Positions 36,001 through 51,000 of a stretch of DNA of 64,000 nt are shown here, one piece after another. How positions within the stretch are numbered: the first letter of the stretch is position 1; every line of letters begins with the position of its first letter. The translations under genes and the position numbers were made by a program. The DNA comes from Escallonia rubra (Eukaryota; Streptophyta; Magnoliopsida; Escalloniales; Escalloniaceae). The stretch covers positions 87,452 to 151,451 of the forward strand of contig JAVXUO010002576.1 of the NCBI GenBank assembly GCA_033065855.1. Direction: 5' to 3'. Below the pieces are notes generated by a model, which searched no databases, was not told where the DNA came from, and saw nothing but the letters and a program-made list of their open reading frames with translations.

Positions 36001-39000
36001 GTAGCCCGGTTGATAAACAAAGATATCTGAGAATAATTGTAAGGCTGTCTGAGAATAATTGTAAGGCTGATTTATTTGTATCATACGCATCCTGATACTG
36101 CATATGCAGTAGAATTAGTGAGCCAATCTATGCATGCTACAAAGGAATCTCACATGGAAGCAGCTATCGTGTGCTTTGATAGCTTAAGACCCCGAGAAAG
36201 GTTTTGTTCTGGGCATGGTAACTCACGAGTGGAGGCTTACGCAAATGAAGGATGAGCTAGATCAGTGACAGACAGGAAATCTACCTCAGCGTACCTTACT
36301 CTAGTTGGAGGGAATTTCGTATTGGAGGATAAGAAGCAACCTGTAGTTGCCTGGTTGAGTTATGAAGCAAAAAATAGAGCTATGCTCATGGTGTTTGTGA
36401 GTTGATTTGGTTGCAAGCAGGAGCTCAGAGTGCAGTTTGACTGTCCTACATGGTTGTGTTGTAACTAACAAGTTTGCAATTAACATTGCTCACAATCCTA
36501 TGCAACACGACAAAACTAACACATTGAAGTGGACAGATTTTATTAAAGAAAAGCTGGATCTTGGTCTAAATTTTAGCACTTTTGCGCAATTGGAGAGCAA
36601 CTAGCAGATGTTCTAACTGAAAGACTATATACCAAGTACTATGCTTCATAGTGTGTTAGGCAAGCTGGGCATGTGTGACATCTAGCACCAGCGTGAGGAG
36701 GACTGTTGTTGTCATTGATTATAATGTGGGAGGGTATTATTGTCATGTAAAACGCTTGTTATATAAATAGCAGTAGGGGGCATCTAATCTCAATTTTTTC
36801 CTCCCATCTCTTTCATCTCTTCCTCTTGAACCTTAATTACAACTCAGGGCAATAGAAAGATCTCACATTCTCAGTGAAGGAGCATGGATCTGAAACAAGG
36901 TCAGCGGCATCAAGGTTGCAACATTATCCACGACTTCAATAGGTGGTGCTGGGAAGATAACACGTTTGAAGATGCCTGGCATGTGTCAGATTACATCTCA
37001 TTCGTCCTCTTTTCCCGTTCAATGTTACCTAACTCTAGGACAAAGGATCCAAGATGGGTGATTTTGATTTTGTCCATTTTCATTTTTGATGATAATATCA
37101 AAATGAAGATGGATTTTTAGCCGTTTAGGTGTTATAATAGAAAGTAAGCAAAAGGTTAAAACCTACTCATTCCTGTTTTAACCAATTTGAGTTTCCAGAC
37201 ATTAGATTAATTTTACATCCACTTTCATGTCATCTCTTTATGCCCCCCCCCAATCCCCCCCCGCGGTCCTATGTTGGCCTGGACAGAACATATCTTTCTT
37301 TCGACGAATGTCCATAAAAGTGTTATAATAATGACAAGAACGCAGAAAGGTGAAGCAAGCATTATTGGTACAATGTTAATTTACAGACATACTGGCATAT
37401 GGCCCTAAGGAATTGATTATTCGAGTTAACCATCATGAATGCCAACAATATAAGAAGCTTTACAAAATTTATGCGAAGTTGTAACTTGTTTTAGCAAACC
37501 AACAAGTAGTTTGAGTTTTGATATTATTATGACTAACCATCCTTGGCCAGTAGCATAACAAAAAATTGAAAAACTGTAACTTTTATACGTTATACAGATA
37601 AAAATCAGTAACATAACTTATATTCTGACCTGTGATGCCAATGAGAGAAACTTGTATGTATCCAAGGCATACCGAACCAGTGATTCATTCTCACCAGGGT
37701 TTATTGTACATCTGACAATTGAAACCACTCTTAGCATTTGGAAGAACATATACCAAATAACATGAAGATCAATGCTCTACCGCAAACATAGCATGAATGA
37801 CTACTTAGATGCAAGAGTGTTGGAAGAAAAGGAAGCACATAAAATGAATGACCATCACATGAATATAACAAAAGAAAACTTTTACGAAGTACGAAAGAAT
37901 CTAAACATCAAAACACTTAATTCAGTTTTGTTATATGCTAGAGATTGAAAATAAGACTTCAAGACAGCCAAGAATAAAGAATTCTAAGAACTGAGTCGGC
38001 TTTTTACTACAAAAAAAAAAAAAAGAAAAAAAACCATAATAAGGGAAGGAAAGAAAGGAAAACTAAAATAAACCCTTTACAGCTATGCCAGTCACTTATT
38101 TGTTGGTAAAGGTTAGCAATTGTCACTAAATGCAATTTTAGCAGGGGTGGAAAAGAATTTAAGAGGATGCAAATAGCATCTCCAGTAACTACTTTCTATG
38201 CATCTCCAATATATTGGTATCTTCTTCCAGACCATAGTTATTAAAGGCGCAGGCGCACCTAAGGCGCAAAGGGTCCCTGGAGCCTAGGAGCAAGGCGCAA
38301 CGCACAGGCGAGCGCCTTTTCGAAGTGAGGCGCAAAATAAAAATAAATAGATATTAGTGCATTGAACGAATAAAAATAACACAAAAAATTCAGAACATGG
38401 CAATTTAACAAACTTTGAACACTAGAAAAGGTTTCAAACCTAATGAGAAGTAGTTGATCCTAATTAAATGACAACGTCATCCTTATCATTAGTGAAGGCT
38501 AAAGCAACAATGTTTTCCTCAAATAGAATCATAGGCTCCAAGTCTGGTAGAGATTCCTCCTCAATTTCATCTTCTTTGTCTACAAGGTGAAGTGAAGGAG
38601 TATGTTTACTTAAAAAAGAGTAACAATTGGAAACGGGATGCTAGCACAATGAACAACAATACGACAATCGATCGATTATGGATTTGGGGTTTTAGGTTTT
38701 TTCGTGGTTTAGATATTGATTTATTATGTTATGAAATATAGAATAAAAATTAATGAACGGTTGAGATGATACCATGATGCCAAAATTAGGATTTTTGGGC
38801 TTTTCTTTGCACCTCCACCGCCGCCTTGCGCCTTAGGCACGCAAAGCACGCGCCTTTTCGACGGGGCTGCGCCTAGCCCTAGGCGACGCGCAGGGAGTGC
38901 GCCTTGCGCCTAGGCACGCCTTTGATAACACTGTTCCAAACTCATGCAACCAATCCACCAACCATAGAATCTTAGCACCTATACACCTGGATCCCCATGA

Positions 39001-42000
39001 CGGGTTTGCCTTGGCCAACTCAATCCAAAAATGTTAAAGAGAATTGCAGCCCCAACTGCCTGTCTATTGGTATATGCAAAAAAAAAAGATCCACTGTATC
39101 CTCCATCTCCTTACATCTTAGACACGCAACACCAAGTTCACGTTTAGATGTGTCTCAGATTGCAGAAAGGGGAGAGAAGGGAAAAAAGAGAACAGGGAGG
39201 AAACGAGAGAGACTAGATAACAAGCCATAGGCTTCGGTTCAAATGCTCAGCAACTCAAATCTGCTAAACAAATGAACCTTACATCCTAAATTATTAAAAC
39301 AAACCCTAAGACGGCTTGGAAGCAAAGAAACATAAAAAGCTAAAGTACTAAATCATTCTCCTCCATTAAAAGTACTCAACTCCAATGAGTTCAGAAGAAA
39401 GAACCGCTGAAGTGATGATGATTTCTTCTTCAACCTTGAGGCTTGCAAGTCGGTGGCGCAAGGGAGGGCGTACTTTGTGGAACCATCAATCAAATAATGA
39501 TGCAACAAAAGAAGCATGATAGTTTTTAGTTATTTAACATTAGTTCTAGGGTATTGTAGTTCTTCAGCAGTTTTATGCCTCTTTCCTTCCAAGTAGTCTT
39601 AGGGTTTGCTATTCTACTAGTTACGATGTAACCTTCATTTTAAGCAGACCTGAATTATTAAGTATTGAAATGAAGCCTAGTGCTTGTTATCTTGCCTCTC
39701 TCCTTTCCTTCTGTTCTCTTCCTTGTAATCTGCGCCACATCAACTGGTATCAGCACACGCCTCGATGATTTGAGTTTGTGCTTTTCTTTATTAATTTTCT
39801 TCTTTATCGTCACCCGCTCTTTTTCTGCAATCCTTGGGGAAATCTTCTCTTGTCAGATATAAATTTTATAGTTATCCCTTTCTCTGGATCTTATGAAAAA
39901 AAAGCACCTTCTTTTCATCGTTAAAAAGGAAATACACAAAGTAATCAGACCCATCTACACCAAGATACAAAACCATCATCGCTGACCACCTTGGACACCA
40001 TATTCATTGCCGTCCAGATCTGCCACCTCTGTTACAGCATTAACCCTCGTCGCGCAAAACTACCGGCTCTTTTCAGATCATGTCCATCACCTGTCCTTGA
40101 CGTCGCACTTCATCACCAGCCATCGTCTATTGCGCTGCCATTTGCTGGTGCTTAAGTAAAACCCTATATCAGTTAGAAGAAGACACAGGTTTATGGGTTT
40201 CAATATATTGCTGGATCAGACATGCCCAACTAATCCAGTTCAGCCAGGTATCTTTTCATGGCCAACCTTCCCATTTATTTTTCCTAAGCAGTCTTATGGT
40301 ATTGTTTACCCATTCTTTCCACAACCCCACTTTAGCCAATTCTCCAAACGTTGTGCCCAACGAAATATTCAGTTGCCAAACACCTTCATGCAATCTTGCC
40401 AGTACTTCCCACCTGCTACAGTAGTACCCCCAAGCGGTGAATTCTAGGAATCATAGTCTCCCCAAAAACCTTGATTTCTTGGAGCAATAAATTGCCTCCA
40501 TACTATCCACAACAATGACAGATTTGGAGACAGTCCCTTTGTGATAACCCTGTCATAGCCAAATTGCAGGGAGTAGCAGTGTGGATTGTACCTATTCATT
40601 CTTGGCTTGGTGACATCCACAGTTCCACCGATATTTGTTGTCGCCTAAAATTATTCTATTATAGTTAGCCCCTTTTGGTTTTTCGATTCAAGATTAAACC
40701 CGTTCTTTGGTAATTTTCCAGCCTATCGTTAAGCTTAACCCCAACAAAAGCCCCGCTCTTACAACCTACTCTCAGTACACCTCTTCAGCTGCTAAAATCC
40801 ACTCCTCTCCTTAACGTGTGAACTTACAGAAAAACACAGAAACACCCAAAAATAACAAAAAACATTGTTATCTCAATGAACATGCAGTTGAATGAGGCAC
40901 CATTGAGCGCAGTTTTGAAGCCCAGTTTAGATGAGATTCGAGCCATTGTCAAGTCCAATCTTTATGAGATTCGTACCAGTTTTTAGCCTATTCGAAATAG
41001 TTGAGTTGTATTGGAGCAACTCTGGATAATATACACTCCCATCTGGCGAAGAAAGTGCTTGCTGAAATACAAACTGCACTCTACGAGAAAATTGCGAGAA
41101 AATAAAGTTGAGATCGAGGAAACAGCCGAGTCACCAATGACAGAAATTGCACAGAGTTGAACCGTCTATTATTGCGCCTCTTGGCACAACAACCAATAGA
41201 ATTTGTTATTCCTGCGGGTTTGTTAAATCCAGCTCCAAGTCTGAGGTCTATTTTCGTGCTGCTGCTTCTTCCTAAACTCACAATCCTGATGATACAAAAC
41301 TTGAAGCACCTCATGATGTCGCCTCCTCTCATATGGATACCCATCCGTCTTTACTTTTAGTCTAATTTATTAGAATGTTGGGGAGAATTATGTAAGACTG
41401 ACTAGCGAAGGCTTTGAAACAATTGCGATGATGAGTGGACTTAAAACTTTGTGTTTATTATCTGGGATAATTGGATTTCAAGTGTCTATTTTTATTAATC
41501 AACTCATAGTAATCAGGAATTTATTAGGTGTCTAGGATAATTTAGCTTATATCATACTGATAGGGTATTTCGGTCTTTCGGTATTATTACGTTTCTTGCC
41601 CAAGTAGTATCGGGATTTCACCTTCCTGCATAACTTTACGTAATCTCCGTTAATTATCATCTAGGTAGCACGGACACGGACACGGTGTCGGTGTCCGACA
41701 CCGACGGGGACACCGGACACCGCAATTTTCAAAAAATCAGATTTTGGACACCGCAGGACACCGCTATTTTTTAATATATTTTTATTTTATATATATATCA
41801 AATATATTTCACAATCTAAAATAATAACTAAGTCAAAAAAATATTTCTGAAATGTTCTGGATAAAATAACTAAATAAGTAAAAAGAAAAAAAAACAAAAA
41901 AGAAAGAGAGACTTTCTTCCCTTAATAGTAGTACTAATGTAAGAAACAGAGGGAGAAAAAATAAAAAGAAAGAAAGAAAGAAATGAGTCAAATGACTATT

Positions 42001-45000
42001 GACGGAATAAAAAGAAAGAAAGAAAGAAAGAGGAGACTTTCTTTCTTCACGGGTTCACACTTCACAGAGAAAGAAACGACGGGGAATAGAAGAAAAAGGA
42101 GAAGGGATGAGGAAGAAGGATCTGTGTCGGAGGACCTCCGGCGACGATCAAGTGAGCTCCGGCGATGGCGACTGCGACGGCGACTGCGACTGCGACTGCT
42201 GCTTCGGTATCTGGCGACGGCGACTGGATCTGTCGGTCTCGGCTTCTCCGGCAACTGGATCTGTTGGTGACTAAGCTCCGGCGACTGCATCTGTTGGCGA
42301 CTGAGCTCCGGCGACAGCTCCGAGTCGGTAATGGCTCAGAAGGGCACCTGTGAGGTGAGGGAGAAGGAATCGGCCGTGAGGTAAGAGAAGCAAATGGTCC
42401 GACACTGCTCCACGCCGTGTCCGACACTCCTCGGTGAAGTGTCCGACACGGTGTCGGAAAATTAAAAAAAAAATAAAAAATTCCCGACACCGATCGGCGG
42501 TGTCCGACACGTGTCGGGCGGTGTCCGGAGGGTGTCGGGGTGTCCGTCCGTTTGGGACACCAAACCTCCACCTAGGAGAGGTGTCCGTGCTTCAGAGATT
42601 ATCATAGTTGAACATTCCTTGAGTTTTGAGCGTGCCAAGACCTTGCGTGTCGTCACTGATCCCCTCGCAGGTGACGCAATTCTGTTTCTTTCCCCTTCTT
42701 TTCCAATCTCCCTTTTCCTTCATTTTGCACTCTTGCTGTGAATATTTTCTGCAAAACCAAGGACCAAGAGATAGAAGAAGGCTTGTAGCGCACTTTGGAT
42801 TCCCACAAGGCCTTCAGATGAAAAATAAAGGAATAATCGCCCAATACAAGGCTTTATCAAAGTCTTGACCTCGTATACCATCTTATGTTTGAGTTGTATC
42901 GCTGATACAAATGTAATGGAACATATTGGTAATTATAAACAGCTAAATCAAAAAGTTCCCATCATTCAGCAAAGCACATGTTAGTTGAAAAACAAGTTTA
43001 TGAGATGTGCTTACATACGTGGAATACACAATAACACCACCAGAACGAACAAGTTGAACAGCCTGGTCAAACATTCGCTTTTGATACGTGGCATGGCTCT
43101 TCAATGATTCTAGACTTTCCTTCAACACAAGCAAGAAAAAAAACATTGGCTTCTCGTCAGCAGGGAAAAGGAAAGACTGAAAACGGGTAGCGGAGGACAC
43201 GAAGGGGAGGGAAGAAAAGAAGACAAACAACAGATACAGAATGCTATAAGCTGACATCTGACATAACAGAGGCATAACATAAAAGTGTTGGATCAATAAG
43301 GTCTCAAGATCAAGCAGCAACCTCTCTTGATTGAGGTAGGAGATCAAGTACTTGAAGTAGGAATCAGCTTTATATTGGGATCAGGTCATACTTCAATAAT
43401 CCCCTTTTTCATATTCCTTTTTCCAACCAACTAATATCCAATCTATATTTTCCTGTCTTGGCTAGGTGGGATAACCAATAAGAAAAAAAATCTAAGCAAC
43501 AAGCAAAAAAGGAAGAGAAGGACCCCATTACTTGTCATATTTGGTTAGGTATTGCTAGAGCACGTGACTTTCAGAGTCATGATAATATCACACGAGGAAT
43601 TTATTTATCTGACTATTTATGCTTCTCTTTGAGCAAGTAGCATTAATTTATCTGTCGACTTCAGAAGATCAGTTTCATGTACCCTGGCAAGAAAATAGCG
43701 AGTCATGGATACAAGAGCCTTTACACATAAGACCTACTTAATGCTCATGCATCTTGGGATCCTCATTATGGTTAGACGGGGCATAGCTGCTTTGAAGTAC
43801 TGAAACAGTAAATCAGAAAATGAATACTGTAATAGGTGGCAATCTGATCGTTTGAGAAAAGTATCCCCCTATTGCAGAAAAAGACTGGAGTTGCAAATAG
43901 CCAATCAAGAAGAGTAATGACACGTGATATATACAAGAATAATCCATCACATAAAGAGGTTGGCAAAGCAAAAGCGGCAGAAGGCATTTGGCCTCACCTC
44001 TCCAGCAAATAGTCGAGGTCTCAAACCAAGGGCAGAACAAGGAGCATCAAGAAGAACCCGGTCAAAGCTATTTGGCAAAAACCCCTCTGATTTTTGAACC
44101 CTATTACCAGAGCTATGATGTCTTCCAGGCCCATTTTTTAGTCTTCGAATAATCTTCCTTAACTCAGCTTTGCTAGTATAGGTTCCTTGTTTTGCCTGCT
44201 CTGCTTGCTCATGGCTTGCTGAAATGTCAAATGGGATGGAGAAGGAAGTTCAATTTGCGCTAGAAACGTTGCATGGATGTAACAACCATGAAGAAAAAAT
44301 ATATATAATTACGATAATTGGCATGCATTTTAAGAAAATGGAACCAAGCAACAGCAACAGTATGGGGAAACCAATTGAAAGAACATGATCTTTAATATAA
44401 TCAGACTGCTCCATGACTCGTTACCTTTTGTTTTATTTTATTTTTATATTTTTATATTTTTCTTTTGTTAATTAAAAAGCAACTGGTGAACAGCCAGCCT
44501 TGATCAATTCTAGTAACATGCCCCTGCCGCTATTAAATTCAAAAGGTAAACAATAACATGTTGAGGTCACACCCAACATGACCTTGACCAACTATGCCTG
44601 AATAGTATACACCTATATCTAGCAATTGTGAGGATACAGTATTATCTTGTTAGTCGACCTCACCGTAAATATATTCGCAAAAGAACTTCACTTATAAAGT
44701 TGCACCTTTAGATGTCATAATTCCGCAGAATTTTTCTGAGAGTTTCTCATCTCAATACAAGGTGTAAAATGAAGCAGAGATCATAAGAAGTAGTCTCTCC
44801 GGGCATAACAAACCAAGGGCAAACTCTAGGAAGAGTAATGCTACTCTTCCATATTTGACTCCCAAGTCCCAAATGCCATGGCACACACTAGTTCATGCAT
44901 TCAGAAAAGATGGATTTCAGTGAATTAACAGTCTTCACTTCAGAGTTTGCCACATCATTCGGGAGTCAAAGTTTGGAATGGATGGCATTACTCTGGTAGG

Positions 45001-48000
45001 AAGCTGTCGTCTGTGAAAAAACAAAGTATAAATGTGATTTGAAGAAAATAAAAGCTCCATAATAAAAATGCAGAATTTCCAAAAATATACCTAGGGACTA
45101 GCAGGGTACTAAAAAAGAGTAAGCTAGTGCATTTGAAGCTCCCAGCTTGACGACATCTGCAGAACCCACCATCATTTTTGTTAAACATACTTACCACAAG
45201 TTATCAACCCCACCCATGCAATGTGGCCAGAGTCTAGATCACTGGCAGAGGGTTCCCATAAATTTTGGTTCGCCACTATTAAGAAGAAGCATGATAGTGT
45301 CTTATGAAGGGGATGTCACAAGGGCTATGTTACATGGACACGGTACAAGTGTCCGAGTCGGATACGTGTCCAAGTGTCGGATCCGTCTATTTTTCAAAAC
45401 CCAAGACACGGGAACACGGGAAATATTCCCATATATTCTTGTTTTTTAGTTATTCCTTAGTTTACATTGTGTTTTTGTTACACATATCGTTTTAATTTAA
45501 AACTTAGATCATCTCAAAGCAATCACGAACTAAAAGAAAAGCTATATGTTCTTAGTGGCATATCGTCAGGCACATATCCCATACCAATGTCCAACAATGA
45601 AACTACCATAACTAAAATACCAGAATAGTGTAAGGCCGTGTTCAGAAAAATGAAGGTGAATACAAGATGATTATATGTGTGATCCCCAATTTGAGAAACA
45701 GGGTGCATGCTTCTCTTTGAACACCAACTTTAAACGAGGGAAACAAAATGAAGAAAATGGCTATTTAAGGACTGCAATTTGCTCAGACTACATGAACGGT
45801 CTATAAAGGAAGGTTTGTAACCCTTTAAATTGAAGATGCAAATTTAAGTCTTATAGGGACTTCATATGGAAGATGCAGATTTCAACTACTAATTAAGGGA
45901 CATCGACTGTGTACATATAAAATGTTCAAAAAAAAAAAAATTATCCGCTTGCCCTTTTAGAATTTTCAATTGGTAAGACCTGTACATCATTGTACAAGAG
46001 TTAAACAAGTAAATGGGACCATTTCCTGCGCCTTTACAGGACCCAGCATACATGTCAGTTAAATATTTTAACTAACAGATAATACCTCCAAGACACTCTT
46101 TATGCCTCAGTTGATGAGTGTTCAGTTTCTTGTGCAATTTCACAGGAAGTCAAAATTACTCAAAACGTTACTAGTGATACAAAAGATCTATTCCATAAGG
46201 ACCATAACATATGTGGTAGGTTTGCAAATCCCTTTTTGTTAACTTAGTCAAATAAGGACAGCATTTGCAAAAGCTCCAAACTTGAAGATAACAATTTCAT
46301 GTATAAGACTTAAGTATGAACTATGAAGACACAAACACAAGGCACTTACAAATATTCTCGCTAGTCGTATTTGTGTCCAATGCTTCTCCGGCAACAGAGG
46401 AAGATCTTTCGGTTTCCAAGTTCAGCAAGCCAGAATTTTGACTGGTTGAACCCATAGCCTCAATCGAAGACACACTCGTTCTATCATTTGGTTCGGTTTT
46501 TTGACGAACAGCTTTAAGAGCATCGAGTTTACATGTGGTTATACAGTTCAAGCCCATTTCAGCAGCCAACTTCTGAATATCGAGCACCTAAAAGAGATTA
46601 AGAAAAGGCTTCTTTCTATCAACGAAATTTGGTTCAAGACAACATTACAACAGCAAGGATTAATCAGCAACTTAGAAATATTTCATTTTGCATAGGAATG
46701 AAGTGTTAGGGAAGGATCAAAGCTATGTAGATTGTTTTTCATTATTTTTACTGTCATTATGGAGGAAATCAAAAGTTCTTTACTTGAAAGATACTGCACA
46801 AAGAACCATTCCAAAAATACAAAAACCCCATTTGCAATACAATCGATGAGATTTTGGGTTCAAGTTAATAACATTGAATATAAATGCCAACTCATAGTGG
46901 AAAAGGAATCTACATGAAGTACTATTATGCTTCAGTCTTTACTTTGAGAGGTTTTAAAAAGGTTATCCGCTAAATTACCACATCAAAAAGCTGCAATACA
47001 AATCTACACAAGGTCCAAGGTCAAAAGTTAAAGACAAAAGTTAACGATTAAAGGGCTGGCCTGATTGACACAAAATCTTGTTCTTTTCTTTTCCGAAAAA
47101 TCCACATCTCTGTTTTTTGAAAGGCATACTGAACTTGATTGCACAGAGCAATATGTCTGAAATTTACCCATTCTAGAGAAGTTCATTTGTATGACTAATT
47201 TTGCACTAGAGGAAACTTCATATCTTCCGAAAGGTTTACCCTCCCCAGATGTGCAGTTTCAGTGAGTTTGATGCGCTGGACTTGCACTTACAAAAGATCC
47301 ATATCCTCTTAGTTGTGTTAATTACAGCAAATTTTTCCCCCAAGGAGATCGTCCTGGTGGGATAAGATCGCTTCCAATAAATGTAAACAACAAGCACAAA
47401 AAACATTACTGTATGACCTGTTCGTAACTATGCACCCGCCTTTGTCAGTCGAATACAAAATTACCTATTCCGAAACCATTGTTGTAGTGGATGTATTAGC
47501 CCACTTTTTGGGATATCAGAAAGGCAGGAGGACATAAATCCATCAAACTCTTTTACTCACACCACCTGATCTACACAACCTAGCTCCCATTAGGAAGTTT
47601 CGGAGTCATCAGAAAAAAAAGTGAAAGAGTTGCACGTTGCTCGAGTTTAAGACGAAACGAGTGGATACCTAATTTCGAATTTTGAATTGTCGTCAATTAA
47701 GGACATACCTTTGCAAAACAACTAGAGTTACTCAAAAAGGATTCTTTAAGTAACCTTATGCATAACCATTGTCCACGGAAAGTAGAACTATGTTATAGGT
47801 CTGAATTAATATTGCCAAGTTTTTATAGGTTGTCAATCTTCTTTTATTCTCCCCGTTTAGTTTCACAATTACGTCAGAAATATGCATCTTAGAGGGTGTT
47901 CTTTAGGACAAGGGTAAAGAATGCAAAGAAGGACCATGTGGTACAGGGACATTCTGCTTAAATAAAGTAGCAAAGGTAATGTAATGTAATGTCAGGACTC

Positions 48001-51000
48001 TCGCACCAAAAATAGGCGGAAAAAAAGATTATGGATAGCGACGGGTTACCACGTGGATTGGTGAAGGGTTAGAGGATTTACTTGATACCAAGAAGGATAG
48101 CTCTAATCTTCATATAATTACCCATCATTACCCTATTTGACCAATCTCCATTGTTAACCCTTTTTTTTTCCCTTCCAATGCATGTTTTTCATCTTTCGTT
48201 TTGTTTTCTTCTTCTTTTTTTTTTTTGACTTCAGCTTTAGCTACAAGACTAGGACCCCATAGGGTGCATGGATAGAATTTTGACTGGACGCCTGACAGGG
48301 CTTTAAGACCTGGATCGTTGAGGAGGGATTGAAAACTGTCAAGCTACTTTGCTGGACGCTTAGTGATCAGTGAGCATAGGACCCCTGACAGTGCTTTGAG
48401 AGATGGACTCCTGATGCGGCTATCCAAATTCAGCCCATACAGGCTGCTTGAAATCGCTCTAAAGGAGCTGTAGCAACCACAGTCTCTATTAAAATGGGAG
48501 GACTTTACAGAACCTTGATTGCAGGATTCTCCAGTTCTAGTGATCGCCCAGAACCTTGCTCAGGAACCTTGAATTTTCCATCTAATCACCACAAGCTATA
48601 TTTTCAAGCATTAAACTCTGCTTATCCATTATAATATGGTTAGAATAATACTTCAACATGCATCAGGTCGAGAAATTAATGTTCAGTTAATTCAACAGAC
48701 CTGTTGATGCTACATGAGATTCGTTTCATAGGGCATTGATGCACGATGTGGGATTCATATGACATGGACTCATGGTGTTACAATCATGTGTTCAGTTCAG
48801 AAAATGCACCTTATTGTGAGACCTATCAACTGCAACCACCTCTCCTTTGTCCTTCATAAGCATTGCAATTGCAGTTGTTTTCCCTCCCGGTGCTGCACAC
48901 ATATCCAATATCCTCTCTCCCTGTTGAGGATCTATGCCCGTAAATGAAAACAAGAAGCTGTCATGCAGAAAAAGAGGGGTGGGGATAGAAGATTTTTCAA
49001 TAAAACTGTCATATATAGTTTTCATTAAATCGGTCAAACTTGAAGTGCTACCTGAACGAGATTACAAGTTTCCTAGCAAGTGGAAGAGGCTACTAAATAT
49101 GATGAAAATATCTACTGATGATGAATAAAAATAAGCCTGAGCTCAAGAGTGATGAAAGTAGGTTCAATAAAGTCCACACTGGCATTGAGATTCAAATAGT
49201 AAATATGGCGTAAAGGACGATGGAGAGGCCATTCGCAGAAGTGTCCCACCGTATACACTTTTATTGCTTTCTCTCTACAGAGATAAGATCAGTTAATACA
49301 TTTCGATGTTTAGATTGTGTCATCGAATGGTGTACACGAGGGATTTGAAGACATCTCCGAAGGAGGGTTCAAGATGACACCTATTTGGAGTTTGGGCTGG
49401 GATGGTTTGAATAGGTGTAACACTTCGAAAGGCAAAGGAGGCTTCAAGATGACATTTACTTGGAGTTTGGGGTCGGGATGGTTTGACTAGGTGTAAGACT
49501 TTGAAACGCAACCTTTTCACTTCGTAGTATCCTTCGTACTGGTTTTTCTAAGAGCTTGAGTATGGAAATCAATTCAACCAAATTCAGTAAGCTAAAATGA
49601 GCTACAGGAAACCAAAATCATTGCAGGCTAAATGAAGTACGGCATTTAGAGCAAGAACATGTACCAGAAATTTATCAGAGAACATCTGCTTTGACAGGAG
49701 AGAATGGAAGAAAAGATTGTAGATCCCAACTAGATTAGGAGATAGTTCCTACTATAGCACTGTTTCTTTTGCCATTACTCAAAAGATGGAAGTAGCAACA
49801 GGACGTTGCTTGAAACTCAAGGGGTGTAATGACTTTCACCTTTTTGTTTTCTTTATTTCTTCTTCTTCTCTTCTAAATTGAAGTTAATTGCTTCTGCGTT
49901 ACTATCCAAGGCCCCTAGAGAAACATTCAACTTAACATTTACACAGAACCAGCCAAGCACTAGTGCTTTTGTGTAGCTATATATGCATGTTAAACACCTA
50001 AAACCCCCAGACTTCTGCTTCCCAGAACTTTAAGTAATCATTTCAAGTAGTTAATTTTCTGCAACTTACAGAGTCAAAACAAGCACTCAAAATCCAAAAA
50101 TCTTTACAGCCTTCCATCTCCCTTGTAAAGCCCCAACCCCAATATGAACCTATGGTGGCATTAATCTCAGGTTAGCATGGGTGTCCACTAATGCAGGAGA
50201 ACTTTTCCTGCTGGAAGAAGAAACAGTATGGCGTCTGCAGCAACTTTTTTGGAAATTTTCACATTCATTTTTTGTATCATTTCCTAAAACAAAATAATGA
50301 AAGTTCAAAATGCCAGAACTCCCTGTTCATTTCAACTATGAGGTTTCCTAGACCAGAAAAAGGAAATAGCTGGGTTGCAAGTTATCCATTCTGAACAAAA
50401 AGCAACTCATAATGAATCTAAATGCTCCAGTGGAAAAAGAAGTGCAATAAACAGAGCATGACGTGGACTTATACCAATTTTGACCAACATATTAAACATA
50501 GCTAGCAAAAATCAAAGTAATTGCACCACTAAAAGCCACATATATGCTTTTTCAAGCTGTCCCTTGTTAAGTCAAAGTTAACCACTTATCCTTTAGTTTT
50601 AATGTTGATCACAATCAATAATGTGTTCTTGGATCAATACAGTATTTCATAAATGCTATACATTATCCATCTTATAATGTTGATTTTTTCACAAATTTAA
50701 GGAATAAATGATAAAGAAAAATCGTACACAGCACCAGTAAAGACTGCTCTGTACAATTGACATAAGAGTAAGCAATAATACTTAAGACAACTTTTATAGA
50801 CATGTGTATACATTGGAAGCGAGAGAGACAGAGAGAGAGAGAAGTAGAGAGGCAGAAAGAGAGAAGACATACCTAAGGCATGCGCGGTGATTATACTTGG
50901 CAGGTTTTGAAGAAATATTTCCCCCTTGAGCACATCTACAAACAAAAACATACATGCATTACCAAAAGTGTTCTATTATGTTCATTGCTGTTTTCAAGAG

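Larger units (their letters stand above)
31003..37629 (-). other. Intron 11 (6.6 kb), host for LINE and copia remains
   Basis: GT-AG intron between exons 11 and 12. Between about 31316 and 36860 it holds a LINE tail followed by a copia fossil, both on the opposite strand to the gene. The stretch 36861-37629 and the first 300 bp next to exon 12 show nothing recognisable beyond a C-run near 37244-37263. Confidence 0.85.
37712..43018 (-). other. Intron 10 (5.3 kb)
   Basis: GT-AG intron between exons 10 and 11. It contains hAT element D (38225-38941), an LTR-like remnant (about 39530-42720) and hAT element E (41653-42605). Outside these, 37712-38224 and 42720-43018 show nothing recognisable. Confidence 0.85.

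Noticed and set aside
41983-42656. Several overlapping Arg/Ser-rich frames
   Set aside because: Artefacts of GTGTCC and GGCGAC repeats in hAT element E.
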